Shown here one piece after another: positions 17,054 to 26,057 of a stretch of DNA of 64,000 nucleotides. Position 1 is the first letter of the stretch. Each line of letters begins with the position of its first letter. The notes below the pieces were generated by a model, which searched no databases, was not told the DNA's origin, and saw only the letters and a program-made list of their open reading frames with translations. The DNA is from G965216695 sp965216695. Its GTDB lineage: Bacteria; Pseudomonadota; Gammaproteobacteria; Pseudomonadales; Azotimanducaceae. The stretch lies in contig OZ244212.1 in the NCBI GenBank assembly GCA_965216695.1, positions 1,860,001 to 1,924,000 on the forward strand, given 5' to 3'. The translations under genes and the position numbers were made by a program.

Positions 17054-18028
17054 TTAGGGCAACAGATGCGCTACCGCGTCGCGCTCCTCAATCAACTCCT
17101 GTTCGGTTGCTGACATCCTCGCGCGGCTGAACTCATTGATGTCGCGGTTGTGCACCACCCCCCAGTCACCGCCGGAACAGGTCACGGGATAGGAATAGAT
17201 CAACCCCGGCGCCACGTCGTAGCTGCCGTCCGAATACACGCCCATGCTTACGACGCCGTCCGATCCTAGCGCCCAATCGTGCATGTGGTCGATCGCAGCG
17301 TTGGCTGCGGACGCCGCACTGGACGCGCCGCGGGCTTCAATGATCGCCGCACCCCGCTGCTGAACCGTGGGAATGAAGCTATTTTCGTACCAGTCCTGAT
17401 CCACTAGCGACAGCGCCGCTTTGCCATCCACCGTTGCCGCGTGCAGGTCGGGATACTGCGTTGCCGAGTGGTTGCCCCATATACAAAGGTCCGCTACATC
17501 CGTTACGTGCCCGCCGGCTCTTGCCGCAAGCTGTGCCATCGCGCGGTTGTGATCGAGGCGCGTCATCGCGGTGAAATTGCGCGGATCCAGGTCCGGCGCG
17601 TTGCGCTGTGCGATTAGACAGTTGGTGTTGGCGGGATTGCCCACCACAAGAACCCTCACGTTTCTGCTCGCGTGATCATTCAGGGCTTTGCCCTGCACGG
17701 AGAAGATCGCGGCGTTCGCCTCCAGCAGGTCCTTGCGTTCCATACCCTTTGAACGCGGGCGCGAACCAACGAGCATCGCGTAGTCACAGTCCTTGAACGC
17801 CACGTCCGGGTCATCGGTTGCAACAATGTCCCGCACCAGTGGAAAGGCACAGTCTTCCAGCTCCATGATGACCCCGCCGAGCGCGCCCATCGCCGGAGGA
17901 ATCTCCAGCAACTGTAGAATTACCGGTTGGTCTTCGCCGAGCATGTTGCCCGCCGCAATCCGGAACAACAGTGCGTAACCGATCTGTCCGGCAGCGCCCG
18001 TAACGGTAACTCGAACCGGTGCTTTCAT
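17054..18028 (-). CDS. mdh: Malate dehydrogenase
   Basis: Malate dehydrogenase oxidises malate to oxaloacetate with NAD in the TCA cycle. The 324-residue protein has the nucleotide-binding start VTVTGAAGQIGYALLFRIA (Rossmann GAxGQIG motif), the substrate loop SRPRSKGMERKDLLEANAA with two key Arg residues, VVGNPANTNCLIA, and the catalytic segment IWGNHSATQYPD (His). This is the ~325-residue cytosolic-type MDH found in many proteobacteria rather than the E. coli short form. The ATG at 18028 has a GAGAGG ribosome site; an in-frame TTG lies 15 bases upstream. Confidence 0.95.
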   Translation of the reverse strand: MKAPVRVTVTGAAGQIGYALLFRIAAGNMLGEDQPVILQLLEIPPAMGALGGVIMELEDCAFPLVRDIVATDDPDVAFKDCDYAMLVGSRPRSKGMERKDLLEANAAIFSVQGKALNDHASRNVRVLVVGNPANTNCLIAQRNAPDLDPRNFTAMTRLDHNRAMAQLAARAGGHVTDVADLCIWGNHSATQYPDLHAATVDGKAALSLVDQDWYENSFIPTVQQRGAAIIEARGASSAASAANAAIDHMHDWALGSDGVVSMGVYSDGSYDVAPGLIYSYPVTCSGGDWGVVHNRDINEFSRARMSATEQELIEERDAVAHLLP

Positions 18029-18113
18029 AGGTGCCTCTCGCAATCAGTGGGGTCAAAAGGGGCGGCATTGTAAGAAAATTCGCCACAGCGCGCACCGCGC
18101 TCTGTTCGAGCGT

Positions 18114-18584
18114 TCAGTGAAACTCCCGGTACCACTCGCCCGCGTCACGCAGCTCGAACACCGTTTCCAGCCAAGGCACCGCGTTGTCGGGCAATGTGTT
18201 AACGCCGAACCACGCCAACGCGTCGTGGCAGTCCGGCTCACACACGGCCGGTTCACCCTGCCAGCCGGACGCCGCGAACACGAAGTTGACGCCCTGAGCC
18301 GCCAGGCCGGCAACGGGCGCCATCCGATACGGCAACACACAAACAGGACGCAGTGACGCCGTAGTCACGCCCGTCTCCTCAAGACATTCACGTTGCGCGG
18401 CATCCTCCACACGCTCGCCCGTGCGCAGATGGCCTCCCGGCGGCGCATACACCGCCGGGATCGGCGCACTGGCGCGACGGCGTAACAGCAACACTTCCGA
18501 TAGAGAGCCGCGGCGCTGTTCGAGAAGAACATGAACAACGATCGAAAAACCGTCTCGAGGCACGATGCGGGGTCCGATTTCCAC
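18114..18584 (-). CDS. Nudix hydrolase
   Basis: The 156-residue protein has the Nudix box with the canonical spacing, written in parts: GGHLRTGERVED followed by AAQRECLEETGV (GX5EX7REUXEEXGU). It starts at GTG 18584, and the fold otherwise contains a small beta-sheet and helices. Nudix enzymes hydrolyse nucleoside diphosphates linked to another moiety, for example oxidised NTPs, NADH or nucleotide sugars; the specific substrate is not deducible. It lies on the minus strand 17 bp from the start of the divergent GNAT gene and 86 bp from mdh. Confidence 0.88.
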   Translation of the reverse strand: MEIGPRIVPRDGFSIVVHVLLEQRRGSLSEVLLLRRRASAPIPAVYAPPGGHLRTGERVEDAAQRECLEETGVTTASLRPVCVLPYRMAPVAGLAAQGVNFVFAASGWQGEPAVCEPDCHDALAWFGVNTLPDNAVPWLETVFELRDAGEWYREFH

Positions 18585-18601
18585 AGATTGCCAATGCTAC
18601 T

Positions 18602-19405
18602 ATGCTGGTGACTATGCAGACGACGCCTGCCCCACCCGACCATCCTGCGCGCCTTGAGCACCGCAGTGGCGCATTCGCCCGGCGAATTGAAGAGGCCTCT
18701 CTGAACGCGTGGCCCGCCCTGCAGCAACAGCTTTACGACGGCTGGCTACTGCGCTTCGGGCGCGGGTTCACCAAACGCGCGAATTCCGTGGTGCCGCTGT
18801 ACGACGGATCGCTACCGATCGTACAGAAGGTCGACTATTGCGAAAGGCTTTATCGCCGCGAACAGCAGCAAACCATATTCCGGTTGACCACGATCGTCGA
18901 TCACAAGAACTTGCCCGACGTTCTGGCGGAGCGTCGATACACGCCAATCGACGAAACGGACGTGCTGGTCGCACCGGCCGACTCCATCGACGGTAAACGG
19001 GCACCCGGCTTCGTCGAAACCGCTTGCGAGGATTGGCTGCGTGCGTACAGCGCGCTCAATGCCATGCCTGAACACGCGCAACCCCTGCATCGGGCAATAC
19101 TTTCAGCCATCAAGAGCCCCTGCGGTTACGGCCTGATTCACGCCAACGGGCAAATCGTGGCTTGTGGGTTGGCGGTTGCCGACCAGGAAGTAGCGGGCGT
19201 TTTCGACGTGGTGGTGCACCCGGACTTCCGGCGTCGAGGTTACGGTCATGCCCTTATCGCGGGTCTGGCCCGCTGGGCTCGCGCGCACCACGCAGCTCAT
19301 GTCTACCTGCAGGTACTGGCCTCCAACGCCCCGGCGCAGAGCCTCTACCGGGCCCTGGGCTTCCAGCGCCTGTACGCGTATCACTACCTCACACCCACTC
19401 CCTGA
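18602..19405 (+). CDS. GNAT-family N-acetyltransferase
   Basis: The 267-residue protein has a GNAT domain at the C-terminus. The acetyl-CoA loop is DVVVHPDFRRRGYGHALIAG (motif A, R-x-x-G-x-G), and HVYLQVLASNAPAQSLYRAL (motif B with the YRxLGF end) follows at about residues 200-265. The N-terminal ~150 residues form a domain of unknown function (RFGRGFTKRANSVVPLYDG) that often accompanies such enzymes. The substrate is unknown. A second in-frame ATG lies 12 bases downstream and is also possible. It is divergent from the Nudix gene and followed by a 500-bp leader before gltB. Confidence 0.85.
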   Translation: MLVTMQTTPAPPDHPARLEHRSGAFARRIEEASLNAWPALQQQLYDGWLLRFGRGFTKRANSVVPLYDGSLPIVQKVDYCERLYRREQQQTIFRLTTIVDHKNLPDVLAERRYTPIDETDVLVAPADSIDGKRAPGFVETACEDWLRAYSALNAMPEHAQPLHRAILSAIKSPCGYGLIHANGQIVACGLAVADQEVAGVFDVVVHPDFRRRGYGHALIAGLARWARAHHAAHVYLQVLASNAPAQSLYRALGFQRLYAYHYLTPTP

Positions 19406-19905
19406 GCGTCCGACCGATCCTTGATTCAGCAGGTTTTTTTTGAGATGTTTAGTGATTCGCGTGCGCGCCGGCGCGTTGTGCGCTGCGTCGACAGCTGCGT
19501 CGACAAATAGCGGTAAGAAAAACAAGAAGAGCAGGCCGGACACGGCCGGACAGATTCACTTGAGGACTGGCGCACTCGCAAGCGCACCAACACGCAGGTG
19601 CCGTTAGGGTGCAATAGAGAGCATCCGACGGGGGAATCGTCGGCGAGCAGCCGAACGCGCGGAGCCGGTGGGCTCGGATCGTTGGCACAGGCCAGACGGT
19701 GAATCCGACAACCGGCGAAGGCGTCCACACAACCCTTGGATCAGGCGTTGTATCGAGAGAGTCATCGAGGAGGTCGAGGCTTACACCCCGGCTCGAGGCT
19801 TTCTGCGCTCGCGACAGCCGGTTCGATGCGGCAACGCACCGGGCGCAGCGACACTGAGTCCGGAATTGACGCCGGCATGTCAGGGCACAGAGTGAGGCCA
19901 GAGGT
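19406..19905. other. Long non-coding interval upstream of gltB
   Basis: No supported gene is present in these 500 bp. It contains a T-run (19432-19440), a perfect tandem 12-bp duplication (GCTGCGTCGACA at 19482-19493 and 19494-19505), and a purine-rich ribosome site (GAGGCCAGAGG) just before the gltB ATG. Open frames here have composition unlike the neighbours, and none continues from gltB. It probably holds the gltBD promoter and a long 5' leader; I see no recognisable riboswitch. Confidence 0.55.
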
Positions 19906-22900
19906 ATGCGAGACGGAACGCAGTACGAAGAGCAAAACGACAAATACAACGAAATGCAAAACGGAAAACTGACCACACCCGACCCGGCGATCCGGCCCGG
20001 ACACACCGCCCTGTACAGCCCGCTCGAAGAGCACGACAGCTGCGGCGTCGGATTCATCTGCGATATCAAGGGGCGCCCAAGCCGCCGCATCATCACCGAA
20101 GCGGAACTGATGAATTGCTGCATGGAACACCGCGGGGGCGTCGGCTACGAAAAGAACACCGGCGACGGCGCAGGCATTCTAACCACCGTACCCCATCGAT
20201 TCTTCACACGTATCGCCAAAGAGTCCTTCGATGTCGAACTGCCAGCGCCGGGACGCTATGGCGTGGGCAACATCTTTCTTCCTACGGACGCCGATGAACG
20301 GGCGCGCTGCACTGCCATCATTGAAGAGGAAATCGCGAATGCCGGTCTGCATCTGATTGGCTGGCGGGAACTGCCGGTTGCCCCCGATGCGGCGGACATC
20401 GGCAACGCAGCACGCGCCGCCATGCCCCACTTCACGCAGCTCTTCATTGGCGCGAGCAGCGATGTTGCCGACACCGACGCAATGGAGCGCAAGCTATACA
20501 CAGTGCGCAAGCACGCAATGCACCGCGTGCACCGCGACCCCCTCGTTACTCAGAAGACGCTCTACTTCGCATGCACGCTGTCCGCGAAAGTAATCGTCTA
20601 CAAAGGCATGCTGCGGCCCGAACAGGTGTTCCCGTTCTACCCGGACCTGCAAGCAGAGGACTACGAAAGTCATCTGGCGATGGTGCACTCGCGTTTCAGC
20701 ACTAACACATTCCCTTCGTGGGACCGCGCGCAACCCAACCGGTTCATGAGTCACAACGGCGAAATCAACACGCTGCTCGGCAATGCCAACTCCATGAATG
20801 CGCGCCAAGGCAGCGCAACGAGCCCACTTTTCGGCGACGATATTCACAAGCTCTTCCCGGTTGTCGAACCGAACGGTTCGGACTCCGGCACGTTCGACAA
20901 CGTTCTCGAGTTCCTGCTGATGAGCGGCCGCAAACTGCAGGAAGCGGTAATGATGATGATTCCGGAGGCCTGGCAGCAGCACGCCGCCATGTCCGCCGAG
21001 AAACGCGCGTTCTATGAGTATCACTCGTGCCTGATGGAACCCTGGGACGGCCCCGCATCGATCGCGTTCACAGACGGCACCTACATCGGCGCAGTACTGG
21101 ACCGCAACGGTTTGCGACCCAGCCGCTACTACATCACCGACGACGACCTTTGCATCATGGCGTCGGAAGTCGGTGTGGTTAAGGTAGATCCAGAACGCGT
21201 CGTGGAGAAGGGACGGCTCAAGCCCGGCCGCATGTTCCTGATCGACTTCGACGAAGGCCGCATGATTCCCGACGACGAACTCAAGTCGTTCTGGTCGACA
21301 CAACGTCCCTACCGTAAGTGGCTCGACACCCAGCGCTTGCGCCTGGACGAGCTGCCTGGCGCGCTGGGCAAGCGGCTGAACACCGACCGCCTGACGATCC
21401 GGATGCAGGCTTTTGGCTACACCCAGGAAACCATGCAGTTCATGCTGCTGCCGATGGTAACCGAGCTGCGTGATCCTCTGGGTTCCATGGGCAACGACGC
21501 CGCCCTTGCGGTTATGTCGCAGAAACCACGCATGCTCTACGACTACTTCAAACAACGTTTCGCGCAGGTAACCAATCCCGCGATCGATTCGATTCGCGAA
21601 GAAGTCATTATGGCGCTGGAGTGCTACATCGGTCCCGAACAGAATCTGCTCGACGCAACCGAGGAACACGCACACAGACTGCACGTACCCCACCCTATTC
21701 TGTCCAACGACGAACTGGCCGCGATCGCAGAACTGGACTATCGCAGTTGGCGAACGAAAACGATTCGTACGACGTTCCCGTCCGGATCCGGCGAACAGGG
21801 CCTGCAGGCAGCGCTCGAGGCGATCTGCGCCGAAGCCGATGCGGCCATTGCCGAGGGTTACAGTCTGATCGTGCTGTCCGATCGCGGCATGTCACGCGAA
21901 GACGTACCGATCAGCTCGCTGCTCGCGCTCGGCACGGTACACCAGCATCTGGTCGCCAATCACACGCGTACCCAGATCGGTTTGATCGTGGAATCCGGTG
22001 AGGCGCGGGAAGTGCATCACCACTGCTTGCTGGTGGGTTTCGGTGCGGACGCAATCAACCCGTATCTCGCGTTCGAAGCACTCTGGGACGCGCGCACACA
22101 GGGGTTGCTGGACGGTATAGACCACATCGCCTCAGATGACGACGTGCTGGCCGCGTACCGTAAAGCAGTTGCGAAGGGCATGCTAAAGGTAATGGCCAAG
22201 ATGGGTATATCAACGCTGCAATCCTATAAAGGTGCGCAGATATTCGAAGCCATCGGCCTTGCAGACGACGTAATTGACCTCGCTTTCAAGGGCACCGCCA
22301 GCCGTGTTCAGGGCGTAAGCCTCGCGGTGCTTGCCAACGAAATGCAGCGCCGGCACGCCATTGCGTACCCGCCGCGCGAGCAACTCAACGTAACGGAGCT
22401 GCCCAATCCGGGCGACTTCCACTGGCGCCGCCACGGCGATACCCACATGTGGGATCCCGCCGCCATAGCGCAACTGCAGGTTGCCGCCCGCACGAACTCG
22501 GCCGACGCCTACACGCAGTTTGCCGAACACGTGAACGAAACCAACACCCGTAATGCAACGCTTCGGGGACTGATGAACTTCATCCCCAACGCCGGCGGGC
22601 CGACGCTCGAGATCGACGACGTGGAACCCGCCGCCGAAATCGTTAAGCGGTTTGCCACCGGCGCGATGAGCTTCGGATCGATCAGTGCGGAGGCGCACGA
22701 GACGCTCGCGGTAGCGATGAACCGTCTTGGTGGTAAATCCAACACCGGCGAGGGTGGCGAAGACCCGGTGCGGTTCGAACCGTTGCCCAATGGCGACTCC
22801 AAGCGCTCGGCCATCAAACAGGTAGCTAGCGGCCGCTTCGGCGTAACCATCGAATACCTCACCAACGCGGACGAACTGCAGATCAAGATCGTGCAGGGTG

Positions 22901-24531
22901 CAAAACCCGGCGAAGGCGGTGAACTGCCGGGACGGAAGGTGGACGACACCATCGCGCGCATCCGCCACTCAACACCTGGCGTGGGTCTGATCAGTCCTCC
23001 GCCACACCACGACATCTATTCGATCGAGGACATCGCGCAACTGATCCACGATCTGAAGAACGCTAACCCGAAGGCCCGCATCAGCGTGAAGCTCGGCGCC
23101 GAGATCGGCGTGGGCACGGTAGCCGCTGGTGTTACCAAAGCCCGTGCAGATCACCTGGTGATTGCCGGAGATACCGGCGGCACCGGAGCGTCGCCGCTTA
23201 CATCGATCAAGCACGCGGGCGTGCCGTGGGAACTCGGCATTGCCGAAACGCACCAGACGCTGGTAATGAACAACCTGCGCTCTCGCGTAGTGCTGCAAAC
23301 AGACGGACAGTTAAAGACCGGGCGCGACGTCGCCATTGCCGCACTGCTTGGCGCCGAGGAATTTGGTTTTGCCACTGCGCCGCTGATTGCACTCGGTTGC
23401 ATCATGATGCGCAAATGCCACCTCAACACCTGCCCAGTTGGCATCGCTACGCAGGACCCAGCGCTGCGCAAGAAATTCCTCGGCCAACCGGAACACGTGG
23501 TCAACTACCTCTTTATGGTTGCCGAGGAACTGCGCCAGATTATGGCCACGCTCGGTTTTGCAACGCTGAACCAGATGATTGGCCGCGCCGACGCACTGGA
23601 GGTGTCGTCCGCGGTTCGACACTGGAAATCCGAGGGTCTGGATCTGAGCGCAATTCTGGCCAGAATTCCGGAGCCACCGCACTTCCTTGGCAGCTACGCA
23701 ATGCACGAGCAGGATCACCAGCTCGATCGCGCGCTCGACAACCAGCTGATGGAGCTGGCGGAACCTGCGCTCGCCAACGGTGAACGCGTGCACGCAGAGA
23801 TGCCGATTGTGAACACCAACCGGGTCGTAGGTGCGATGTTGTCCAACGCAATCATCCGGCGCGTAGGACCGCAGATGCTTCCTGACGATCAGATCCACTT
23901 CAAGTTCACCGGCAGCGCCGGACAGAGCTTCGGTTGCTGGCTGGCGCGCGGCGTGACGCTGGAAGTGGAAGGTGATGCGAACGACTACGTCGGTAAAGGA
24001 CTGTCCGGCGGCAAGATCATCATCTATCCACCGGCACAGAGCCGTTTTCAACCGGAAGACAACATTCTGATCGGCAACGTTGTGCTGTACGGCGCCACCG
24101 GCGGTGAGTGTTACTTCCGTGGCATCGCTGCCGAACGGTTCTGTGTGCGCAACAGCGGCGCGCACGCGGTTATCGAGGGTGTCGGTGATCACGGCTGCGA
24201 ATACATGACCGGCGGCCGCGTCGTGATCCTTGGTCCCACCGGGCGCAATTTTGCCGCCGGCATGAGCGGCGGAATTGCCTACATTTGGGATCCCGATCAG
24301 CGTTTCGCGGACAACTGCAATATGGAGATGGTGGACCTCGAGTCCCTCACGGACGCCGACGCGACCGACATCCGGGCCATGATCGAAAAACACCTCGAAT
24401 ACACTCAGTCGACCGTTGCGCGCGACGTGCTGGCCAACTGGTCCGCCGAGGTTGGCCATTTCGTGAAGGTAATGCCTACCGACTACCGCCGGGTACTGGA
24501 AGAACGTGAGGCCGCGGCAAGCGCGGGCTGA
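19906..24531 (+). CDS. gltB: Glutamate synthase (NADPH) large subunit
   Basis: GltB makes two glutamates from glutamine and 2-oxoglutarate, using electrons delivered by GltD. The 1541-residue length is normal for the alpha subunit. Domains in order: an N-terminal glutamine amidotransferase type 2 domain with the nucleophile Cys in EEHDSCGVGFI (Cys46, exposed after propeptide cleavage), a central linker, the FMN-binding synthase barrel (motif ASGRFGVTIEYLTNADELQI region and GDTGGTGASPLTSIKHAG), the 3Fe-4S cluster cysteines in MMRKCHLNTCPVGIATQDP, and a C-terminal Gly-rich beta-helix (VIEGVGDHGCEYMTGGRVV). The start is ATG 19906, with GAGG spaced normally. It is followed by gltD. Confidence 0.97.
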   Translation: MRDGTQYEEQNDKYNEMQNGKLTTPDPAIRPGHTALYSPLEEHDSCGVGFICDIKGRPSRRIITEAELMNCCMEHRGGVGYEKNTGDGAGILTTVPHRFFTRIAKESFDVELPAPGRYGVGNIFLPTDADERARCTAIIEEEIANAGLHLIGWRELPVAPDAADIGNAARAAMPHFTQLFIGASSDVADTDAMERKLYTVRKHAMHRVHRDPLVTQKTLYFACTLSAKVIVYKGMLRPEQVFPFYPDLQAEDYESHLAMVHSRFSTNTFPSWDRAQPNRFMSHNGEINTLLGNANSMNARQGSATSPLFGDDIHKLFPVVEPNGSDSGTFDNVLEFLLMSGRKLQEAVMMMIPEAWQQHAAMSAEKRAFYEYHSCLMEPWDGPASIAFTDGTYIGAVLDRNGLRPSRYYITDDDLCIMASEVGVVKVDPERVVEKGRLKPGRMFLIDFDEGRMIPDDELKSFWSTQRPYRKWLDTQRLRLDELPGALGKRLNTDRLTIRMQAFGYTQETMQFMLLPMVTELRDPLGSMGNDAALAVMSQKPRMLYDYFKQRFAQVTNPAIDSIREEVIMALECYIGPEQNLLDATEEHAHRLHVPHPILSNDELAAIAELDYRSWRTKTIRTTFPSGSGEQGLQAALEAICAEADAAIAEGYSLIVLSDRGMSREDVPISSLLALGTVHQHLVANHTRTQIGLIVESGEAREVHHHCLLVGFGADAINPYLAFEALWDARTQGLLDGIDHIASDDDVLAAYRKAVAKGMLKVMAKMGISTLQSYKGAQIFEAIGLADDVIDLAFKGTASRVQGVSLAVLANEMQRRHAIAYPPREQLNVTELPNPGDFHWRRHGDTHMWDPAAIAQLQVAARTNSADAYTQFAEHVNETNTRNATLRGLMNFIPNAGGPTLEIDDVEPAAEIVKRFATGAMSFGSISAEAHETLAVAMNRLGGKSNTGEGGEDPVRFEPLPNGDSKRSAIKQVASGRFGVTIEYLTNADELQIKIVQGAKPGEGGELPGRKVDDTIARIRHSTPGVGLISPPPHHDIYSIEDIAQLIHDLKNANPKARISVKLGAEIGVGTVAAGVTKARADHLVIAGDTGGTGASPLTSIKHAGVPWELGIAETHQTLVMNNLRSRVVLQTDGQLKTGRDVAIAALLGAEEFGFATAPLIALGCIMMRKCHLNTCPVGIATQDPALRKKFLGQPEHVVNYLFMVAEELRQIMATLGFATLNQMIGRADALEVSSAVRHWKSEGLDLSAILARIPEPPHFLGSYAMHEQDHQLDRALDNQLMELAEPALANGERVHAEMPIVNTNRVVGAMLSNAIIRRVGPQMLPDDQIHFKFTGSAGQSFGCWLARGVTLEVEGDANDYVGKGLSGGKIIIYPPAQSRFQPEDNILIGNVVLYGATGGECYFRGIAAERFCVRNSGAHAVIEGVGDHGCEYMTGGRVVILGPTGRNFAAGMSGGIAYIWDPDQRFADNCNMEMVDLESLTDADATDIRAMIEKHLEYTQSTVARDVLANWSAEVGHFVKVMPTDYRRVLEEREAAASAG

Positions 24532-24565
24532 ACCCTCCGGACACCGGACAACGAACGAGATAAAG

Positions 24566-26029
24566 ATGGGTAAACCCACAGGATTCATGGAGTTCGAACG
24601 CAACGCCGCGCCCTACCGGGACAGCGGTAAGCGGTTGTTGGATTTCCAGGAGATATACACCGAGCACGACCTCGACCGGCTTACCAGTCAGGGTGCGCGT
24701 TGCATGGACTGCGGCATTCCGTTCTGCCAGTCCGAGGAAGGCTGTCCGATCCACAATCTGATTCCTGAGTGGAACGATCTGGTGTATCGGGGCCAGTGGC
24801 GTGAAGCCCTCGACCGGCTGCACAAGACCAATAACTTTCCCGAGTTCACCGGCCGCGTGTGCCCGGCACCCTGCGAAGGCGCATGCGTACTCGGCATTAC
24901 CGACCCGGCCGTAACCATCAAGAACATCGAGATGGCCATCATTGACCGGGGATTTGACGAGGGTTGGGTTGTACCCGAACCGCCGCCGGTTCGCACCGGC
25001 AAGAGCATTGCCGTGATCGGCTCCGGCCCGGCCGGTCTCGCTGCTGCCGCGCAGCTCAACAAGGCCGGCCATCTAGTTAAGGTGTTTGAGCGCGCCGACC
25101 GCATCGGCGGCCTTCTGATGTACGGCATTCCGAACATGAAACTCGACAAAACCCAGGTGGTGCAGCGGCGGGTCGACCTCTTGCGTGCCGAGGGCATCGA
25201 ATTCGTTACCAATGCCAATGTGGGCAACGGCCGCGACGGCACCATCGACATCCGCGACCTGCACGACAAGCACGACGCGGTACTGCTCGCCACCGGCGCA
25301 ACCGTACCGCGCGATCTGCCGATTCCCGGCCGCGATCTGGCAGGCGTGCACTTTGCGATGGATTTCCTGCACGCCAACACCAAGAGCCTGTTGGACAGCG
25401 ACCACGCCGATCAAAACTACATCAGCGCAAAGGGCAAACACGTTATTGTGATCGGCGGCGGCGACACCGGCACCGACTGCATAGGCACCTCGCTACGCCA
25501 TGGCTGTCGCAGTCTCGTCAACTTCGAGCTATTCCCCAAACCACCGGCAGACCGCGCCGACAACAATCCATGGCCCACGTGGCCGCGGATCTACCGCACC
25601 GACTACGGGCACGAAGAATCGTCCACACGGTTCGGCCGTGACCCAAGGGTGTACAGCATTTCGTCCACTGAGTTTGTCAACGACGGTGCCGGCAACGTGA
25701 AAGCCGTGCGCACCACGGACGTGCAGATGGTAGACGGCAAATTCGAGAACGTTCCCGGCAGCGAGCGTGAGTGGCCAGCCGATCTGGTGCTGTTGGCCAT
25801 GGGTTTCCTGGGACCGGAACACGCCGTCACGGACCCGCTGGAAGTGAGCTATGACGATCGTTCCAACTACCAGGCCGACTACGGCGCGTACGTCACAAAC
25901 CGGGAAGGCATCTTCGCGGCGGGCGACTGCCGCAGGGGTCAGTCTCTGGTAGTGCGCGCCATCAACGAAGGCCGCGAGGCAGCCCGGGAAATCGACCGCT
26001 ACCTGATGGGCGAAAGTCAGCTGCCCTAA
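24566..26029 (+). CDS. gltD: Glutamate synthase small subunit
   Basis: GltD feeds electrons from NADPH through FAD and 4Fe-4S clusters to GltB. The 487-residue protein has the cluster-binding N-terminus with CMDCGIPFCQ and GCPIHNLIPEW followed by CPAPCEGACVLGI. The FAD motif is SIAVIGSGPAGLAAAAQL (about residues 146-163), and the NADPH motif is HVIVIGGGDTGTDC (about 292-305). The ATG at 24566, 34 bp after gltB, is preferred over an upstream in-frame codon inside the gltB end because homologues begin with the same MGKPTGF-like sequence. The two genes form the gltBD operon. Confidence 0.97.
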   Translation: MGKPTGFMEFERNAAPYRDSGKRLLDFQEIYTEHDLDRLTSQGARCMDCGIPFCQSEEGCPIHNLIPEWNDLVYRGQWREALDRLHKTNNFPEFTGRVCPAPCEGACVLGITDPAVTIKNIEMAIIDRGFDEGWVVPEPPPVRTGKSIAVIGSGPAGLAAAAQLNKAGHLVKVFERADRIGGLLMYGIPNMKLDKTQVVQRRVDLLRAEGIEFVTNANVGNGRDGTIDIRDLHDKHDAVLLATGATVPRDLPIPGRDLAGVHFAMDFLHANTKSLLDSDHADQNYISAKGKHVIVIGGGDTGTDCIGTSLRHGCRSLVNFELFPKPPADRADNNPWPTWPRIYRTDYGHEESSTRFGRDPRVYSISSTEFVNDGAGNVKAVRTTDVQMVDGKFENVPGSEREWPADLVLLAMGFLGPEHAVTDPLEVSYDDRSNYQADYGAYVTNREGIFAAGDCRRGQSLVVRAINEGREAAREIDRYLMGESQLP

Positions 26030-26057
26030 GCGATCCGTCCGTTGCCGACCGCCACGA

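Noticed and set aside
19449..20123. Minus-strand frame in the gltB leader
   Set aside because: It extends into the gltB amidotransferase coding region and has Cys/Ser/Arg-rich shadow composition.
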